From Pseudomonadota bacterium (lineage in GTDB: Bacteria; Pseudomonadota; Gammaproteobacteria; Xanthomonadales; Xanthomonadaceae): a stretch of DNA of 64,000 bases. Positions 44,618 to 52,925 of this stretch are shown here, piece after piece. Each line of letters opens with the position of its first letter. Positions within the stretch are counted from its first letter, which is position 1. The position numbers and the translations under genes are program-made. The stretch covers positions 1 to 64,000 of the forward strand of contig JAFEBV010000014.1 of NCBI GenBank assembly GCA_018242485.1, written 5' to 3'. The notes under the pieces were generated by a model, which saw only the letters and a list, made by a program, of their open reading frames with translations, did no database searches and was not told the origin of the DNA.

Positions 44618-45601
44618 TCATCCTCCAATCGATGCCAGATGCGGCGTCAATCCGGTGCGCCCTTCGTGCAGGCCGTGCCCGGCTTCCTTCAGGCCCAGTT
44701 GCCCGATCAGCGTGGCCTGCAGCAGGTCGGGATCGGAATCGGATTGCAGCAGGTGGCGCAGCGGGATGCCGAGATTGCCGAACAGGCACAGGCGCAGGTC
44801 GCCGCGCGAAGTCACCCGCAGACGGTTGCAGCCGGCGCAGAAGTCGCGGCTGTAGGGGGCGATGATGCCGATGCGGCCGCGGTAGTCCGGGTGGCCGTAC
44901 TCGCGCGCCGGGCCGGCGGTGGGTGCGCGTGGCAGCAGCGACCAGCCCTGCGCCTGCAAGTCGTCTTCCAGCGCCTGCGCGCGCAGGTGGTGGCGCTCGA
45001 AATAGTCCTTGTTGGTGCCGGTACGCATGAGCTCGATGAAGCGCACCGCGACCGGCCGCTCGTGCAGGTACTCGAACCACGCGGGCATCTGCTCGTCGTT
45101 GAGTCCGCGCAGCAACACCGCGTTGAGCTTGACGACTGGAAAATTCGCGGCCAGTGCCTCGTCGATGCCGGCGAGGATGTCGTGCAGGCGGTCATGCCCG
45201 GTGATGGCCGCGAAGCGTGCGCGATCCAGCGCATCGACGCTCACATTCAGCGCATTCAAGCCAGCCTGCTGCCACACCGCGCGGCGCTTGCGCAGGATGC
45301 AGCCGTTGGTGGTCAGGGCGATGGTCTGGATCTGCGGCAAACCGGCTGCGATGGTAATGATCTGCGGCAGATCGCGGCGCAGGGTCGGCTCGCCGCCGGT
45401 CAGGCGCAGCTTGCGCAGGCCCACGCCGGCGAAGGCGCGCAACAGTCGTTCGATCTCATCCAGCCGCAGCGATGGCGGGGTGCCCGGCACGCCCTGATAG
45501 CCGTTGGGCAGGCAATAGCTGCAACGGAAGTTGCAGGCCTCGATCACCGACAGCCGCAGGTACGGGAAGTGGCGACCGTAACGGTCTTCCAGAACGGTCA
45601 T
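44618..45601 (-). CDS. moaA: GTP 3',8-cyclase MoaA
   Basis: 327 aa radical-SAM enzyme, first step of molybdopterin synthesis, needed for the NarG cofactor. The radical-SAM motif CNFRCSYC (Cys 23, 27, 30) and the C-terminal cluster CAGCNRLRVTSRGDLRLC are complete. It ends in Gly-Gly, as required for the catalytic tail. ATG 45601 follows GAGGAG. It is the nar-associated copy, placed just upstream of narG with its own Fnr box; other moa genes are not in the window. Confidence 0.95.
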   Translation of the reverse strand: MTVLEDRYGRHFPYLRLSVIEACNFRCSYCLPNGYQGVPGTPPSLRLDEIERLLRAFAGVGLRKLRLTGGEPTLRRDLPQIITIAAGLPQIQTIALTTNGCILRKRRAVWQQAGLNALNVSVDALDRARFAAITGHDRLHDILAGIDEALAANFPVVKLNAVLLRGLNDEQMPAWFEYLHERPVAVRFIELMRTGTNKDYFERHHLRAQALEDDLQAQGWSLLPRAPTAGPAREYGHPDYRGRIGIIAPYSRDFCAGCNRLRVTSRGDLRLCLFGNLGIPLRHLLQSDSDPDLLQATLIGQLGLKEAGHGLHEGRTGLTPHLASIGG

Positions 45602-45653
45602 GGAGCGCTCCTCGCGGACGCTGCCATCCTGCGTGTGCCGGCTGTGGTTTTCC

Positions 45654-45667
45654 TTGAGCCAGATCAA
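45654..45667 (-). promoter_or_regulatory. Fnr/Dnr-type box upstream of moaA
   Basis: TTGAG-CCAG-ATCAA as read on the plus strand; the motif is a dyad, so the minus strand has TTGAT-CTGG-CTCAA. 9 of 10 consensus positions, centred 60 bp upstream of moaA. The glutathione peroxidase gene starts 114 bp away on the other side and could also respond. Confidence 0.65.
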
Positions 45668-45774
45668 GCCGCCGCAGGCGGTGCCGTGGCCAACGAGCCG
45701 CAGTCCCGCGCGGCACATGCCGATTGTCTCGCCACGCGCTACATTGTCGTCTCGCCACGGCAACGAGATGATCG

Positions 45775-46257
45775 ATGACCACCGCCTACGACTTCACCGC
45801 CTCCGATCTCGACGGGAACGAGCAAGCGCTCGCCGCCTATCGCGGCAAGCCGCTGCTGATCGTCAATGTCGCCAGCCAATGCGGATTCACGCCGCAGTAC
45901 ACGGGTTTGGAGGCGATGTACCGCAAGCACAAGGCTGCCGGGCTGGAAGTGCTCGGCTTCCCCTGCGACCAGTTCGGCCATCAGGAACCCGGCGACGCCG
46001 AAGCGATCAAGAGCTTCTGCTCGCTGACCTACGACGTGACTTTTCCGATGTTCGCCAAGGTCGAGGTCAACGGCGCGCATGCGCATCCGCTGTGGAAGTG
46101 GCTGAAGGAGCAGAAGAGCGGTTTCCTCGGACTCGACGGCATCAAGTGGAATTTCACCAAGTTCCTCGTCGGTCGCGACGGGCTGGTGGTCAAGCGCTAC
46201 GCGCCCACCGACACGCCGGAAAAGATCGAGGGCGATCTGGCTGCGGTGCTGCGTTGA
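45775..46257 (+). CDS. Glutathione peroxidase (Cys type)
   Basis: 160 aa thioredoxin-fold peroxidase. The peroxidatic Cys36 is in NVASQCGFTPQY, and FPCDQFGHQEPG and KWNFTKFLV supply the Gln and Trp of the catalytic tetrad. Reduces hydrogen and organic peroxides; thioredoxin may be the real donor in bacteria. Divergent from moaA. Confidence 0.93.
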   Translation: MTTAYDFTASDLDGNEQALAAYRGKPLLIVNVASQCGFTPQYTGLEAMYRKHKAAGLEVLGFPCDQFGHQEPGDAEAIKSFCSLTYDVTFPMFAKVEVNGAHAHPLWKWLKEQKSGFLGLDGIKWNFTKFLVGRDGLVVKRYAPTDTPEKIEGDLAAVLR

Positions 46258-46279
46258 GGCCGCCAGAATCCGCATCGCC

Positions 46280-46888
46280 ATGATCCGCCTCGCCCACGTT
46301 CAGTTGGTGATCGCCGACATCAGCGGCTATACCGATTTCATCGTCAATCGCAGTGTTGGCCTGCTGCATGCCGAGCAGATCGTCAGCGAGCTGCTCGAGG
46401 CCATCGCCGCCAACAGCCGGCACCCGTTGACGCTCAACAAGTTCGAGGGCGATGCGGCGCTGTTGTATGCCGAGTCGGGCGACGATCCGGCGACCGCCGC
46501 GGCGGACGTGTTGGCGCAACTGGGCGCGATGTTCGACGCCTTCGCCGCGACCCGTGGGGCGATCGCCGCGCAGCGCACCGGCTGCAACTGCGATGCCTGC
46601 ACCAACATCCACAGCCTGCGGCTGAAGGCTTTCATGCATTGCGGAGAGATCGCAATCAAGCATCTGCACGGTTTCGTCGAGCTGGCCGGCGAGGAAGTGA
46701 TCCTGCTGCATCGGCTGCTCAAGAACGACGTGCGCGAACGCGAATACGTGATGCTGACTGCGGCGGCGTGCGCCCTGTGGCCGGCGGCCGCAGGCGAAGG
46801 CCGTGCGGGCAGCGCTGAGTGCGAGGGTATCGGACGGGTGCCTGTCCGCGTGCTGGCGTCGGATCGGCTGCCGCGCGCGGCCGTATGA
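46280..46888 (+). CDS. DUF2652 protein (class III cyclase-like fold)
   Basis: 202 aa. The N-terminal VQLVIADISGYTDFIVNR and later LTLNKFEGDAALLYAE resemble nucleotide-cyclase folds. CNCDAC (Cys 102, 104, 107) and LRLKAFMHCGEIAIKHLHGFVELAGEEVILLHRLLKN are the DUF2652 signature. Whether it has cyclase activity is unknown; the CxCxxC triad may bind metal. It lies 22 bp after the peroxidase gene. Its stop overlaps an ATG at 46885, but the next gene probably uses the ATG at 46924. Confidence 0.85.
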   Translation: MIRLAHVQLVIADISGYTDFIVNRSVGLLHAEQIVSELLEAIAANSRHPLTLNKFEGDAALLYAESGDDPATAAADVLAQLGAMFDAFAATRGAIAAQRTGCNCDACTNIHSLRLKAFMHCGEIAIKHLHGFVELAGEEVILLHRLLKNDVREREYVMLTAAACALWPAAAGEGRAGSAECEGIGRVPVRVLASDRLPRAAV

Positions 46889-46923
46889 AACCCGCAAAAC
46901 CTGCTTTCTCGGAGGGGCTACTC

Positions 46924-47253
46924 ATGCGTATGCGCATCCCCATCGCCGCCGCTTTGCGCGTCGCCGGCACCACATCCGCAGCGCTCCCACCCCAGTTCCA
47001 GACCGCCAAGGATCTGGATGCGATGGTGGCCTTCATCAAACAACACGATCGCGTCGCCGCCGAGCTGAAAGCCACCGATGTGAAGCGTTATATCGTGTAC
47101 TGCGGCGACAACTGTCAGGCGCAGTTCACGAGGCAGGCGATCGAACGGCCGCGGGGCTGGGTCGGTCCGGCGGCACCTCTTGTTTTTTCCTATTCCAGAT
47201 GTCCCTTGTCTGGGCGAATTAGCAGGCGACGTCACTACTACACGGTTACATGA
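46924..47253 (+). CDS. Hypothetical secreted protein
   Basis: 109 aa. A short hydrophobic leader (MRMRIPIAAALRVAGTTSAAL) looks like a weak signal peptide. The mature region has FQTAKDLDAMVAFIKQHDRVAAELKATDVKRYIVYCGDNCQAQFTR, with a CxxxxC pair that could form a disulfide. The ATG at 46924 has GGAGG at good spacing; a longer start at 46885 overlaps the DUF2652 stop. Sequence after about 47170 is less GC-rich and the C-terminal 25 residues look atypical, so a late frameshift is possible. Family not recognised. Confidence 0.6.
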   Translation: MRMRIPIAAALRVAGTTSAALPPQFQTAKDLDAMVAFIKQHDRVAAELKATDVKRYIVYCGDNCQAQFTRQAIERPRGWVGPAAPLVFSYSRCPLSGRISRRRHYYTVT

Positions 47254-47294
47254 AATTACCTCGAACCACAGCCGGACTCCGAATTCCACGCGCG

Positions 47295-47711
47295 ATGACT
47301 ACATCACTGCACAGTTTTGCCGATCTGCTCGCTGCCGCCCGTGCACAGCCGCAACCACAACGCCTGCTGCTGGTGTTCGCGGCCGCGGAATTGCCGCGCG
47401 ATGCGACTGCCGCCGAGCGCGAGCGGTTCGCGCACGGTGAAGGCGGGGCGCTGGCGCCGACGGTGTGCGTGGACAAGCGCCCCGAGGACATCGCCGACTT
47501 TGCCGCCCTGCGTGCGGAATCGGAATTGACCGGCCAGCACTGGGACATCCTGTTCGTGGGCGCGATGTCCGGCCACAACCGGCAGCCGCCCAGCGACGAT
47601 GCGGTGGCCACGTCGTTGCGCACGATGGTCGAGCAGATCAAGGGCGGGCACATCGCCCAATTCATCACCGTCGATCGCGAAGGCGAACTGGTGCGGCTGC
47701 ATGCGGCGTGA
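47295..47711 (+). CDS. Conserved hypothetical protein (LHSFADLLAAARAQPQPQRLLLVF family)
   Basis: 138 aa soluble protein. It begins SFADLLAAARAQPQPQRLLLVFAAAELP and has VCVDKRPEDIADFAALRAESELTGQHWDILFVGAMSG. Similar proteins are, from memory, often labelled 'ribonucleotide reductase subunit alpha', but none of the reductase motifs or length is present, so I do not use that name. Function unknown. ATG 47295 was chosen over 47250 because the family-like sequence starts there. Confidence 0.7.
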   Translation: MTTSLHSFADLLAAARAQPQPQRLLLVFAAAELPRDATAAERERFAHGEGGALAPTVCVDKRPEDIADFAALRAESELTGQHWDILFVGAMSGHNRQPPSDDAVATSLRTMVEQIKGGHIAQFITVDREGELVRLHAA

Positions 47712-47722
47712 TGGAAGGCGCA

Positions 47723-47794
47723 TGTGCTGCACGGGATGAATCCATTACGACGATGGATCCCGTGTCAACGCACATCCCTGTGCTGCACGGGATG
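47723..47794. repeat. Direct repeats and inverted repeat between two convergent genes
   Basis: TGTGCTGCACGGGATG occurs at 47723-47738 and 47779-47794. Between them CACGGGAT (47730-47737) and ATCCCGTG (47757-47764) form an 8-bp inverted repeat. The region separates the plus-strand hypothetical gene from infA on the minus strand, so a two-way termination role is possible. No T-run is present. Confidence 0.5.
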
Positions 47795-47808
47795 CCGCCA
47801 TCCTGGCG

Positions 47809-48027
47809 TCACTTCATGCGGTAGGTGATGCGGCCCTTGGTCAGATCGTAGGGCGTCATCTCGACCTTGACCTTGTCGCCGGTCAGGATGCGGATGTAGT
47901 TCTTGCGCATGCGCCCGGAGATGTGGGCGATGATCACGTGGCCGTTTTCCAGCTTCACGCGGAACATGGTGTTGGGCAAGGTTTCGAGGATGGAACCCTC
48001 GAGTTCGATGGCGTCGTCTTTCGACAT
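47809..48027 (-). CDS. infA: Translation initiation factor IF-1
   Basis: 72 aa, full-length S1/OB-fold protein: [61 protein letters not shown]. Binds the ribosomal A site during initiation. Downstream of aat on the same strand with a 79-bp gap, so it may have its own promoter. Confidence 0.98.
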   Translation of the reverse strand: MSKDDAIELEGSILETLPNTMFRVKLENGHVIIAHISGRMRKNYIRILTGDKVKVEMTPYDLTKGRITYRMK

Positions 48028-48106
48028 GCGTGCTCTGGATGGATAGCGGAAGGCGCAATGAGGCCGCGCATTCTGCCATGCGCGGGATTCTCGCGTCAAA
48101 AAAGCG

Positions 48107-48853
48107 TTAACGCCGGTTCGCCTCCAGCAGCCATGCGATATCGCGCACGCCCATCGCCGCCGTCCACACTCCGGGCTGGGCCGGTTGCGCGACCTGGGTG
48201 GCGACGATGCGCAGGAAGTCGTCGCGCGGGGTCGTCCGCGCGCCCATGCGCAGCAGGTGCGGGGATTCGACCTGCGCGTCGAGCAGCGGCCAGCCCCATT
48301 CGCGCAACAGCGCCGCTGTCGCCGCCAGAGCGACTTTGGAGCCGCCCGATACCGCGCTGAACATGCTCTCGGCGAACAGCATCTGCCCGATCGCCACACC
48401 GTACAGACCGCCGACCAGCGCATCGCCATTCCAGATCTCGATGGAATGCGCGTGCCCCAGCCGATGCAGCGCCGCATACGCTGCGCGCATCGCCGGCACG
48501 ATCCAGGTGCCGCCCTGATCGGCCCGTGGCGATCGTGCGCAGCCAAGCACGACCGCGTCGAACGCGGTATCGGCGGTGATCGTCCACGGCAGCGTGCGCA
48601 GCGTGCGCAGGAAACGCCGCGACAGGTGCACGCCGTCGCTGCGGAACACCGTGCGCGGGTCGGGACTCCACCACAGGATTGGTTGGCCTTCCGAGTACCA
48701 CGGGAAGATGCCGTGCCGATAGGCATTGAGCAGGCGTGCTGGATGCAGGTCGCCGCCGAAGGCGAGCAGGCCGTCGGGTTCGCGCAGCGCCGTGCGAGGA
48801 TCCGGGAAAGGCGCATGCGGATCGGCGTCGAGCAATGGCAGGCGCAGGCTCAT
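48107..48853 (-). CDS. aat: Leucyl/phenylalanyl-tRNA-protein transferase
   Basis: 248 aa. Adds Leu or Phe to proteins with N-terminal Arg/Lys, creating N-degrons read by ClpS. Motifs: [40 protein letters not shown], and [28 protein letters not shown] 48853 overlaps the upstream gene by 4 bp. ClpS and ClpA, its pathway partners, are encoded 12-15 kb away in this window. Confidence 0.96.
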   Translation of the reverse strand: MSLRLPLLDADPHAPFPDPRTALREPDGLLAFGGDLHPARLLNAYRHGIFPWYSEGQPILWWSPDPRTVFRSDGVHLSRRFLRTLRTLPWTITADTAFDAVVLGCARSPRADQGGTWIVPAMRAAYAALHRLGHAHSIEIWNGDALVGGLYGVAIGQMLFAESMFSAVSGGSKVALAATAALLREWGWPLLDAQVESPHLLRMGARTTPRDDFLRIVATQVAQPAQPGVWTAAMGVRDIAWLLEANRR

Positions 48854-49980
48854 GGCACGGCACCATCGCGATAGGGCGAGTGCGCCAGCACGGCGCGACG
48901 ATAGCGTTCGTTGGCCGCGCGCTCGTCCGCACACCAGCGCGCGAAAGCGTGATCGAGTCCGGCTTCGGTGAAGTGGTGGCGGCTGCGCGTGATCACCGGC
49001 AGGAAGCCACGCGCGATCTTGTGCTCGCCCTGCGCGCCCGGTTCGAACACGCGCAGCCCTTCGCGCAGGCAGTAGTCGATGCCCTGGTAGTAGCAGGTTT
49101 CGAAATGCAGGCCGGGGATGATCTCGAAGCTGCCCCAGTAACGCCCGTACAGGGTGTCGCCGCCGCGCAGGAACAGCGCGCCGGCAATGGTTTCGGCATG
49201 GCGCTGGGCGAGGATCAGCACGAACTGACGCGGCATCGCCTGCGCCAGATGGCGGAAGAAGGCCAGTGTCAGCGCCGGCGAATTGCCCTTGTCGGAAAAC
49301 GTGTGCAGGTACAGCGCGTGCATGTCGGCCAGATCGTCCGCGCTCGCCTCGTCGCCATGGACGATGCGGAATCCGACCCCGGCCTCGCGCGCCTGCCGCC
49401 GCTCGTGGCGGATGTTCTTGCGCTTCTTCGGCTGCATCGCCGCGAGGTAATCGTCGAAGCAGCGCCAGCCGGCGTCGTTGCGCCAGTGGAACTGCACGTC
49501 GCAGCGCTCCAGCCAGTGCGGTGGCGTTGCGGCATCGTCATCCGCGGTGAGGAAGTTGGCGTGCAGCGACGACAGCTTCAGTCGTTTCGCGGATTCGGCG
49601 AGCAACTCGACGAAAAGGGTTCGGTCGGCAACGTCCTTCGCCAGCCAGCGCGGCCCGGTCACCGGCGTGTAGGGGATGCCGAACAGCCACTTCGGATAGT
49701 AGTCGCGCCCCGCGCGTTCGATCGCCGCCGCCCACGGTTGATCGAACACGAACTCGCCGTGCGAGTTGCCCTTGATGTAGCCGGGCGCAGCGGCGAGCAG
49801 TTCGTCGCCTTCCCAGAGCGCGGCGTGCAACGGCGTCCAACCCCAATCCGCGCGCAGGCAGCCGGTAGTTTCCAGTCCGTTGAGAAACGCGTGCATGACG
49901 GACGGGTTGCGTCCGTCATGCAGCGAGTCCCATCGTGCGGCTGGAATTCCATTGAGCGATGTGTGGGTGCGGAACTCCAT
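48850..49980 (-). CDS. FemAB/GNAT-like protein (COG3146, PF04339-type)
   Basis: 376 aa. The segments RNPSVMHAFLNGLETTGC, WLFGIPYTPVTGPRWL, QPKKRKNIRHERRQA and GLHFETCYYQGIDYCLREGLRVFEPGAQGEHKIARGFLPVITRSRHHF are characteristic of the COG3146 'predicted N-acyltransferase' family. It has the double-GNAT fold of peptidoglycan-branching FemABX enzymes, but the substrate is unknown. It is coupled to aat by an ATGA overlap, a common pairing. Confidence 0.87.
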   Translation of the reverse strand: MEFRTHTSLNGIPAARWDSLHDGRNPSVMHAFLNGLETTGCLRADWGWTPLHAALWEGDELLAAAPGYIKGNSHGEFVFDQPWAAAIERAGRDYYPKWLFGIPYTPVTGPRWLAKDVADRTLFVELLAESAKRLKLSSLHANFLTADDDAATPPHWLERCDVQFHWRNDAGWRCFDDYLAAMQPKKRKNIRHERRQAREAGVGFRIVHGDEASADDLADMHALYLHTFSDKGNSPALTLAFFRHLAQAMPRQFVLILAQRHAETIAGALFLRGGDTLYGRYWGSFEIIPGLHFETCYYQGIDYCLREGLRVFEPGAQGEHKIARGFLPVITRSRHHFTEAGLDHAFARWCADERAANERYRRAVLAHSPYRDGAVP

Positions 49981-50156
49981 GCTGCCAGCCTACCCGAGCC
50001 TGCAAGTCGCGGTGTTGCCGCATACGTGCGACCAGCTGCCAAATGCGGCAACCGTGGAAAAAAGGGTGCCGCATACGGGATGATGCGCAGCGTGCGCGAG
50101 GTGGCGGCCCTTGAACGCCTCACGTGAGCCTTCCAGAACCTCCCGGGACAGTATCG

Positions 50157-51338
50157 ATGACCGCAGCGGCCCAACTCCGCATCCCCGCCACCTACATGCG
50201 CGGTGGCACCTCCAAGGGCGTGTTCTTTCGTCTCGAAGACCTGCCTGCGGCTGCACGCCTGCCGGGCGCGGCGCGCGATGGCTTGTTGATGCGGGTGATC
50301 GGCTCGCCCGATCCCTATGGCAAGCACACCGACGGCATGGGCGGGGCGACATCGTCCACCAGCAAATGCGTGATCATCGCGCCGGCGTCGGTGCCCGATC
50401 ACGACGTGGACTATCTGTACGGGCAGGTGAGCATCGACAGCGCCTTCGTGGACTGGTCGGGCAACTGCGGCAATCTCTCCACCGCGGTCGGGCCGTTCGC
50501 CATCGCCCACGGCATGCTCGATCCGGCGCGGGTGCCGCGCGATGGTCTGTGCACGGTGCGCATCTGGCAGGCCAATATCGGCAAGACCATCCTTGCGCAG
50601 GTGCCGATGGCCGATGGACATGTGCAGGAAACCGGCGATTTCGAGCTAGACGGCGTGACCTTCCCGGCCGCCGAGATCGTGCTGGAGTTCCTCGACCCTT
50701 CCGACGACGAGGGCGATGGCGGCTCGATGTTCCCGACCGGCAATCTGATCGACGATCTCGAGGTGCCCGGCATCGGCACACTGAAAGTCACGCTGATCAC
50801 CGCCGGCATCCCCACGATTTTCATCGACGCCGCCGCCATCGGCTACGACGGCACGGAATTGCAGGCGGCGATCAACGAGGACAAGGCGGCACTGGCCAAG
50901 CTCGAAGCGATCCGCGTGGCCGGCGCGCTGCGTATGGGCTTGATCCGCGAGCCTTCGGAAGCAGCCACCCATCAACACACGCCGAAGCTGGCCTTCGTCG
51001 CCCCGCCGCAGGATTACATGGCGTCCAGCGGCAAACGCATCGCCGCGGGCGACATCGACCTGAACGTGCGCGCGATGTCGATGGGCAAGCTGCATCATGC
51101 GATGATGGGCACGGCCTCGGTGGCGATCGCGACTGCGGCGGCGGTGCCGGGCACACTGGTCAATCTCGCTGCCGGCGGTGGCCATCGCGATGCGGTGCGC
51201 TTCGGGCACCCCTCCGGCACGCTGCGCGTGGGCGCGTCGGTGGCGCAGGTCGATGGCCGCTGGACGGTGACCAAAGCGGTGATGTCGCGCAGCGCGCGAA
51301 TACTGATGGAAGGTGCGGTGCGGGTGCCAGCGGTATGA
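50157..51338 (+). CDS. prpF: 2-methylaconitate cis-trans isomerase PrpF
   Basis: 393 aa. PrpF isomerises 2-methylaconitate in the AcnD branch of the methylcitrate cycle for propionate breakdown. Diagnostic segments: YMRGGTSKGVFF near the N-terminus, GSPDPYGKHTDGMGGATSSTSKCVI, and IDSAFVDWSGNCGNLSTAVGPFAI. ATG 50157 gives the usual N-terminus; a GTG at 50124 is in frame. The other methylcitrate genes (prpB, prpC, acnD) are not adjacent, so it may act elsewhere or the pathway is dispersed. Confidence 0.9.
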   Translation: MTAAAQLRIPATYMRGGTSKGVFFRLEDLPAAARLPGAARDGLLMRVIGSPDPYGKHTDGMGGATSSTSKCVIIAPASVPDHDVDYLYGQVSIDSAFVDWSGNCGNLSTAVGPFAIAHGMLDPARVPRDGLCTVRIWQANIGKTILAQVPMADGHVQETGDFELDGVTFPAAEIVLEFLDPSDDEGDGGSMFPTGNLIDDLEVPGIGTLKVTLITAGIPTIFIDAAAIGYDGTELQAAINEDKAALAKLEAIRVAGALRMGLIREPSEAATHQHTPKLAFVAPPQDYMASSGKRIAAGDIDLNVRAMSMGKLHHAMMGTASVAIATAAAVPGTLVNLAAGGGHRDAVRFGHPSGTLRVGASVAQVDGRWTVTKAVMSRSARILMEGAVRVPAV

Positions 51339-51483
51339 CACGGCTGGATGGCTGATACGATGGCGACCTGCGCGAGCGGTGGCGAAACCCCGCACCACAC
51401 ATGCGAATGAGCGATCCGGCGGCGTTGGACAGCCCGCCTATTCAATGGTTCCTGAACAGATTCATGAAAGAGTGAACAACGGC

Positions 51484-51512
51484 TTGCGCAGACCGGGGGA
51501 ACTTGTTAGGCT
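51484..51512 (+). promoter_or_regulatory. Possible promoter of the OmpA-family gene
   Basis: TTGCGC (51484-51489), a 17-bp spacer and TAGGCT (51507-51512), about 127 bp before the start codon. The match is partial. It lies in the 300-bp prpF-ompA gap, which otherwise shows no gene and would leave a long 5' leader, as is common for porin mRNAs. Confidence 0.35.
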
Positions 51513-51638
51513 CTCGTTAATGGCGATGAATCGATGGGGAATTTCCGGTCGGTGACATCCGCGATCTTGCGGCGGCGCTGGCTGTTCAGGGTTGGTATTC
51601 ACGGCTTTCCAGGTTGCTCTCAACAAGGAGTTTCAAAC

Positions 51639-52730
51639 ATGAAGAAGAAGATGCTCTGCCTTGCCCTGTTCGGCGCCATGGGTCTGGCGCAGACCGCACT
51701 GGCTCAGGATTACGACGACCGCTGGTATCTCGCCGGTTCGTTCGGCTACAACTTCCAGGACAACTCCCGCCAGAACTACAACACGCCCTTCGGCACCATC
51801 GGCGTGGGCAAGCCGCTGGATTCCAATTGGGCCCTCGAGCTGAACTTCAATGGGCAACGCGCCCGTGAAAACCACCCGGACAGCGGCCTGCACTGGTCGC
51901 AGTACGGTGTCGACCTCGATGTGCTGTATCACTTCCGCAAGGACGGCCGCAATTGGGATCCGTACGTGCGTGCGGGCTTGGGCTGGCAGCACAACCGCGA
52001 AGGCTATTTCTTCGGCGCCACCCCGATGTACCGCTCGAGCGACAACGTCGCTGCGGTTTTCGGCGTGGGCTTAGAGGCCAAGTACGGTCGCTATGGCGTC
52101 CGCACGGAAGTCGGCGCCCGTTTCGACGATTACGGCAGCAGCGTCAATGCTCCCTCCAAGAACGACTTCGTCGACCTGCTAGCTTCGGTCGGCGTGACCG
52201 TGGCCTTGGGGCCGGAGCCGATCAAGGCGGTCGAACCGGCGCCCGCGCCTGCACCGGTCGTGACCTGCGCGGACAAGGATTCTGACGGCGACGGCGTGAA
52301 CGACTGCAACGACAAGTGCCCGAACACCCCGCCCGGCACCACGGTTGGCCCGGATGGCTGTCCGGTTCCGGTCACCATCGACCTGCGCGGCGTGAACTTC
52401 GACTTCGACAAGTCCAAGCTGCGTCCGGATGCGGTTTCGATCCTGAACGAGGCGGTGACGGTGCTGAAGAAGTACCCGCAGCTGCGCGTCGAGGTTGCCG
52501 GCCACACCGACTCGATCGGTTCGGACGCGTACAACATGAAGCTCTCCGAACGCCGCGCCAAGGTCGTGTACGACTTCCTGATCAAGAACGGCGTGGATGC
52601 CGGTCGCCTGATCGGGCCGCACGGCTATGGCAAGACCCGTCCGATCGCTCCGAACACCAACCCGGATGGTTCGGACAACCCGGCCGGTCGTGCGGAGAAC
52701 CGCCGCACCGAGCTGAACGTCCAGAACTGA
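51639..52730 (+). CDS. OmpA-family outer-membrane porin
   Basis: 363 aa. Signal peptide 1-20 (ALA-QD). An N-terminal eight-strand beta-barrel follows (about 22-185, with alternating strands such as WYLAGSFGYNFQDN). A Pro-rich hinge and a calcium-binding thrombospondin-3-like repeat come next (DKDSDGDGVNDCNDKCPNTPPG). The C-terminal OmpA peptidoglycan-binding domain reads VEVAGHTDSIGSDAYNMKLSERRAKVVYDFLI. AAGGAG precedes ATG 51639. It anchors the outer membrane to peptidoglycan. Confidence 0.95.
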   Translation: MKKKMLCLALFGAMGLAQTALAQDYDDRWYLAGSFGYNFQDNSRQNYNTPFGTIGVGKPLDSNWALELNFNGQRARENHPDSGLHWSQYGVDLDVLYHFRKDGRNWDPYVRAGLGWQHNREGYFFGATPMYRSSDNVAAVFGVGLEAKYGRYGVRTEVGARFDDYGSSVNAPSKNDFVDLLASVGVTVALGPEPIKAVEPAPAPAPVVTCADKDSDGDGVNDCNDKCPNTPPGTTVGPDGCPVPVTIDLRGVNFDFDKSKLRPDAVSILNEAVTVLKKYPQLRVEVAGHTDSIGSDAYNMKLSERRAKVVYDFLIKNGVDAGRLIGPHGYGKTRPIAPNTNPDGSDNPAGRAENRRTELNVQN

Positions 52731-52758
52731 CGGACGCTTCCGCTGCACGCTTGACGAG

Positions 52759-52789
52759 AACCCGGCCTTGCGCCGGGTTTTCGTTTTTT
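52759..52789 (+). terminator. Intrinsic terminator after the OmpA-family gene
   Basis: An 8-bp GC-rich stem AACCCGGC/GCCGGGTT with a 5-nt loop, followed by TTCGTTTTTT. It lies 29 bp after the porin stop. This is the clearest rho-independent terminator in the window. Confidence 0.9.
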
Positions 52790-52857
52790 CGGGATGCCAT
52801 CGGCGTGTTCGATGACCGATCGCGTGATCGACTGTGTGTGAACAACGGCGTGCGAGC

Positions 52858-52886
52858 TTGTCGAACCGATAGGCAACGCCTACACT
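52858..52886 (+). promoter_or_regulatory. Sigma-70-like promoter of the secreted protein at 52926
   Basis: TTGTCG (52858-52863), a 17-bp spacer and TACACT (52881-52886); predicted transcript start about 52893, giving a 33-nt leader before ATG 52926. Confidence 0.5.
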
Positions 52887-52925
52887 CGCTCACCATCGAC
52901 GATCACCCATCCAGCGGAGCCGTTC

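Noticed and set aside
46792..47222. Alternative frame across the DUF2652 end and the small secreted protein
   Set aside because: Lacks a signal peptide and conserved pattern; the frame starting at 46924 has a good ribosome-binding site.
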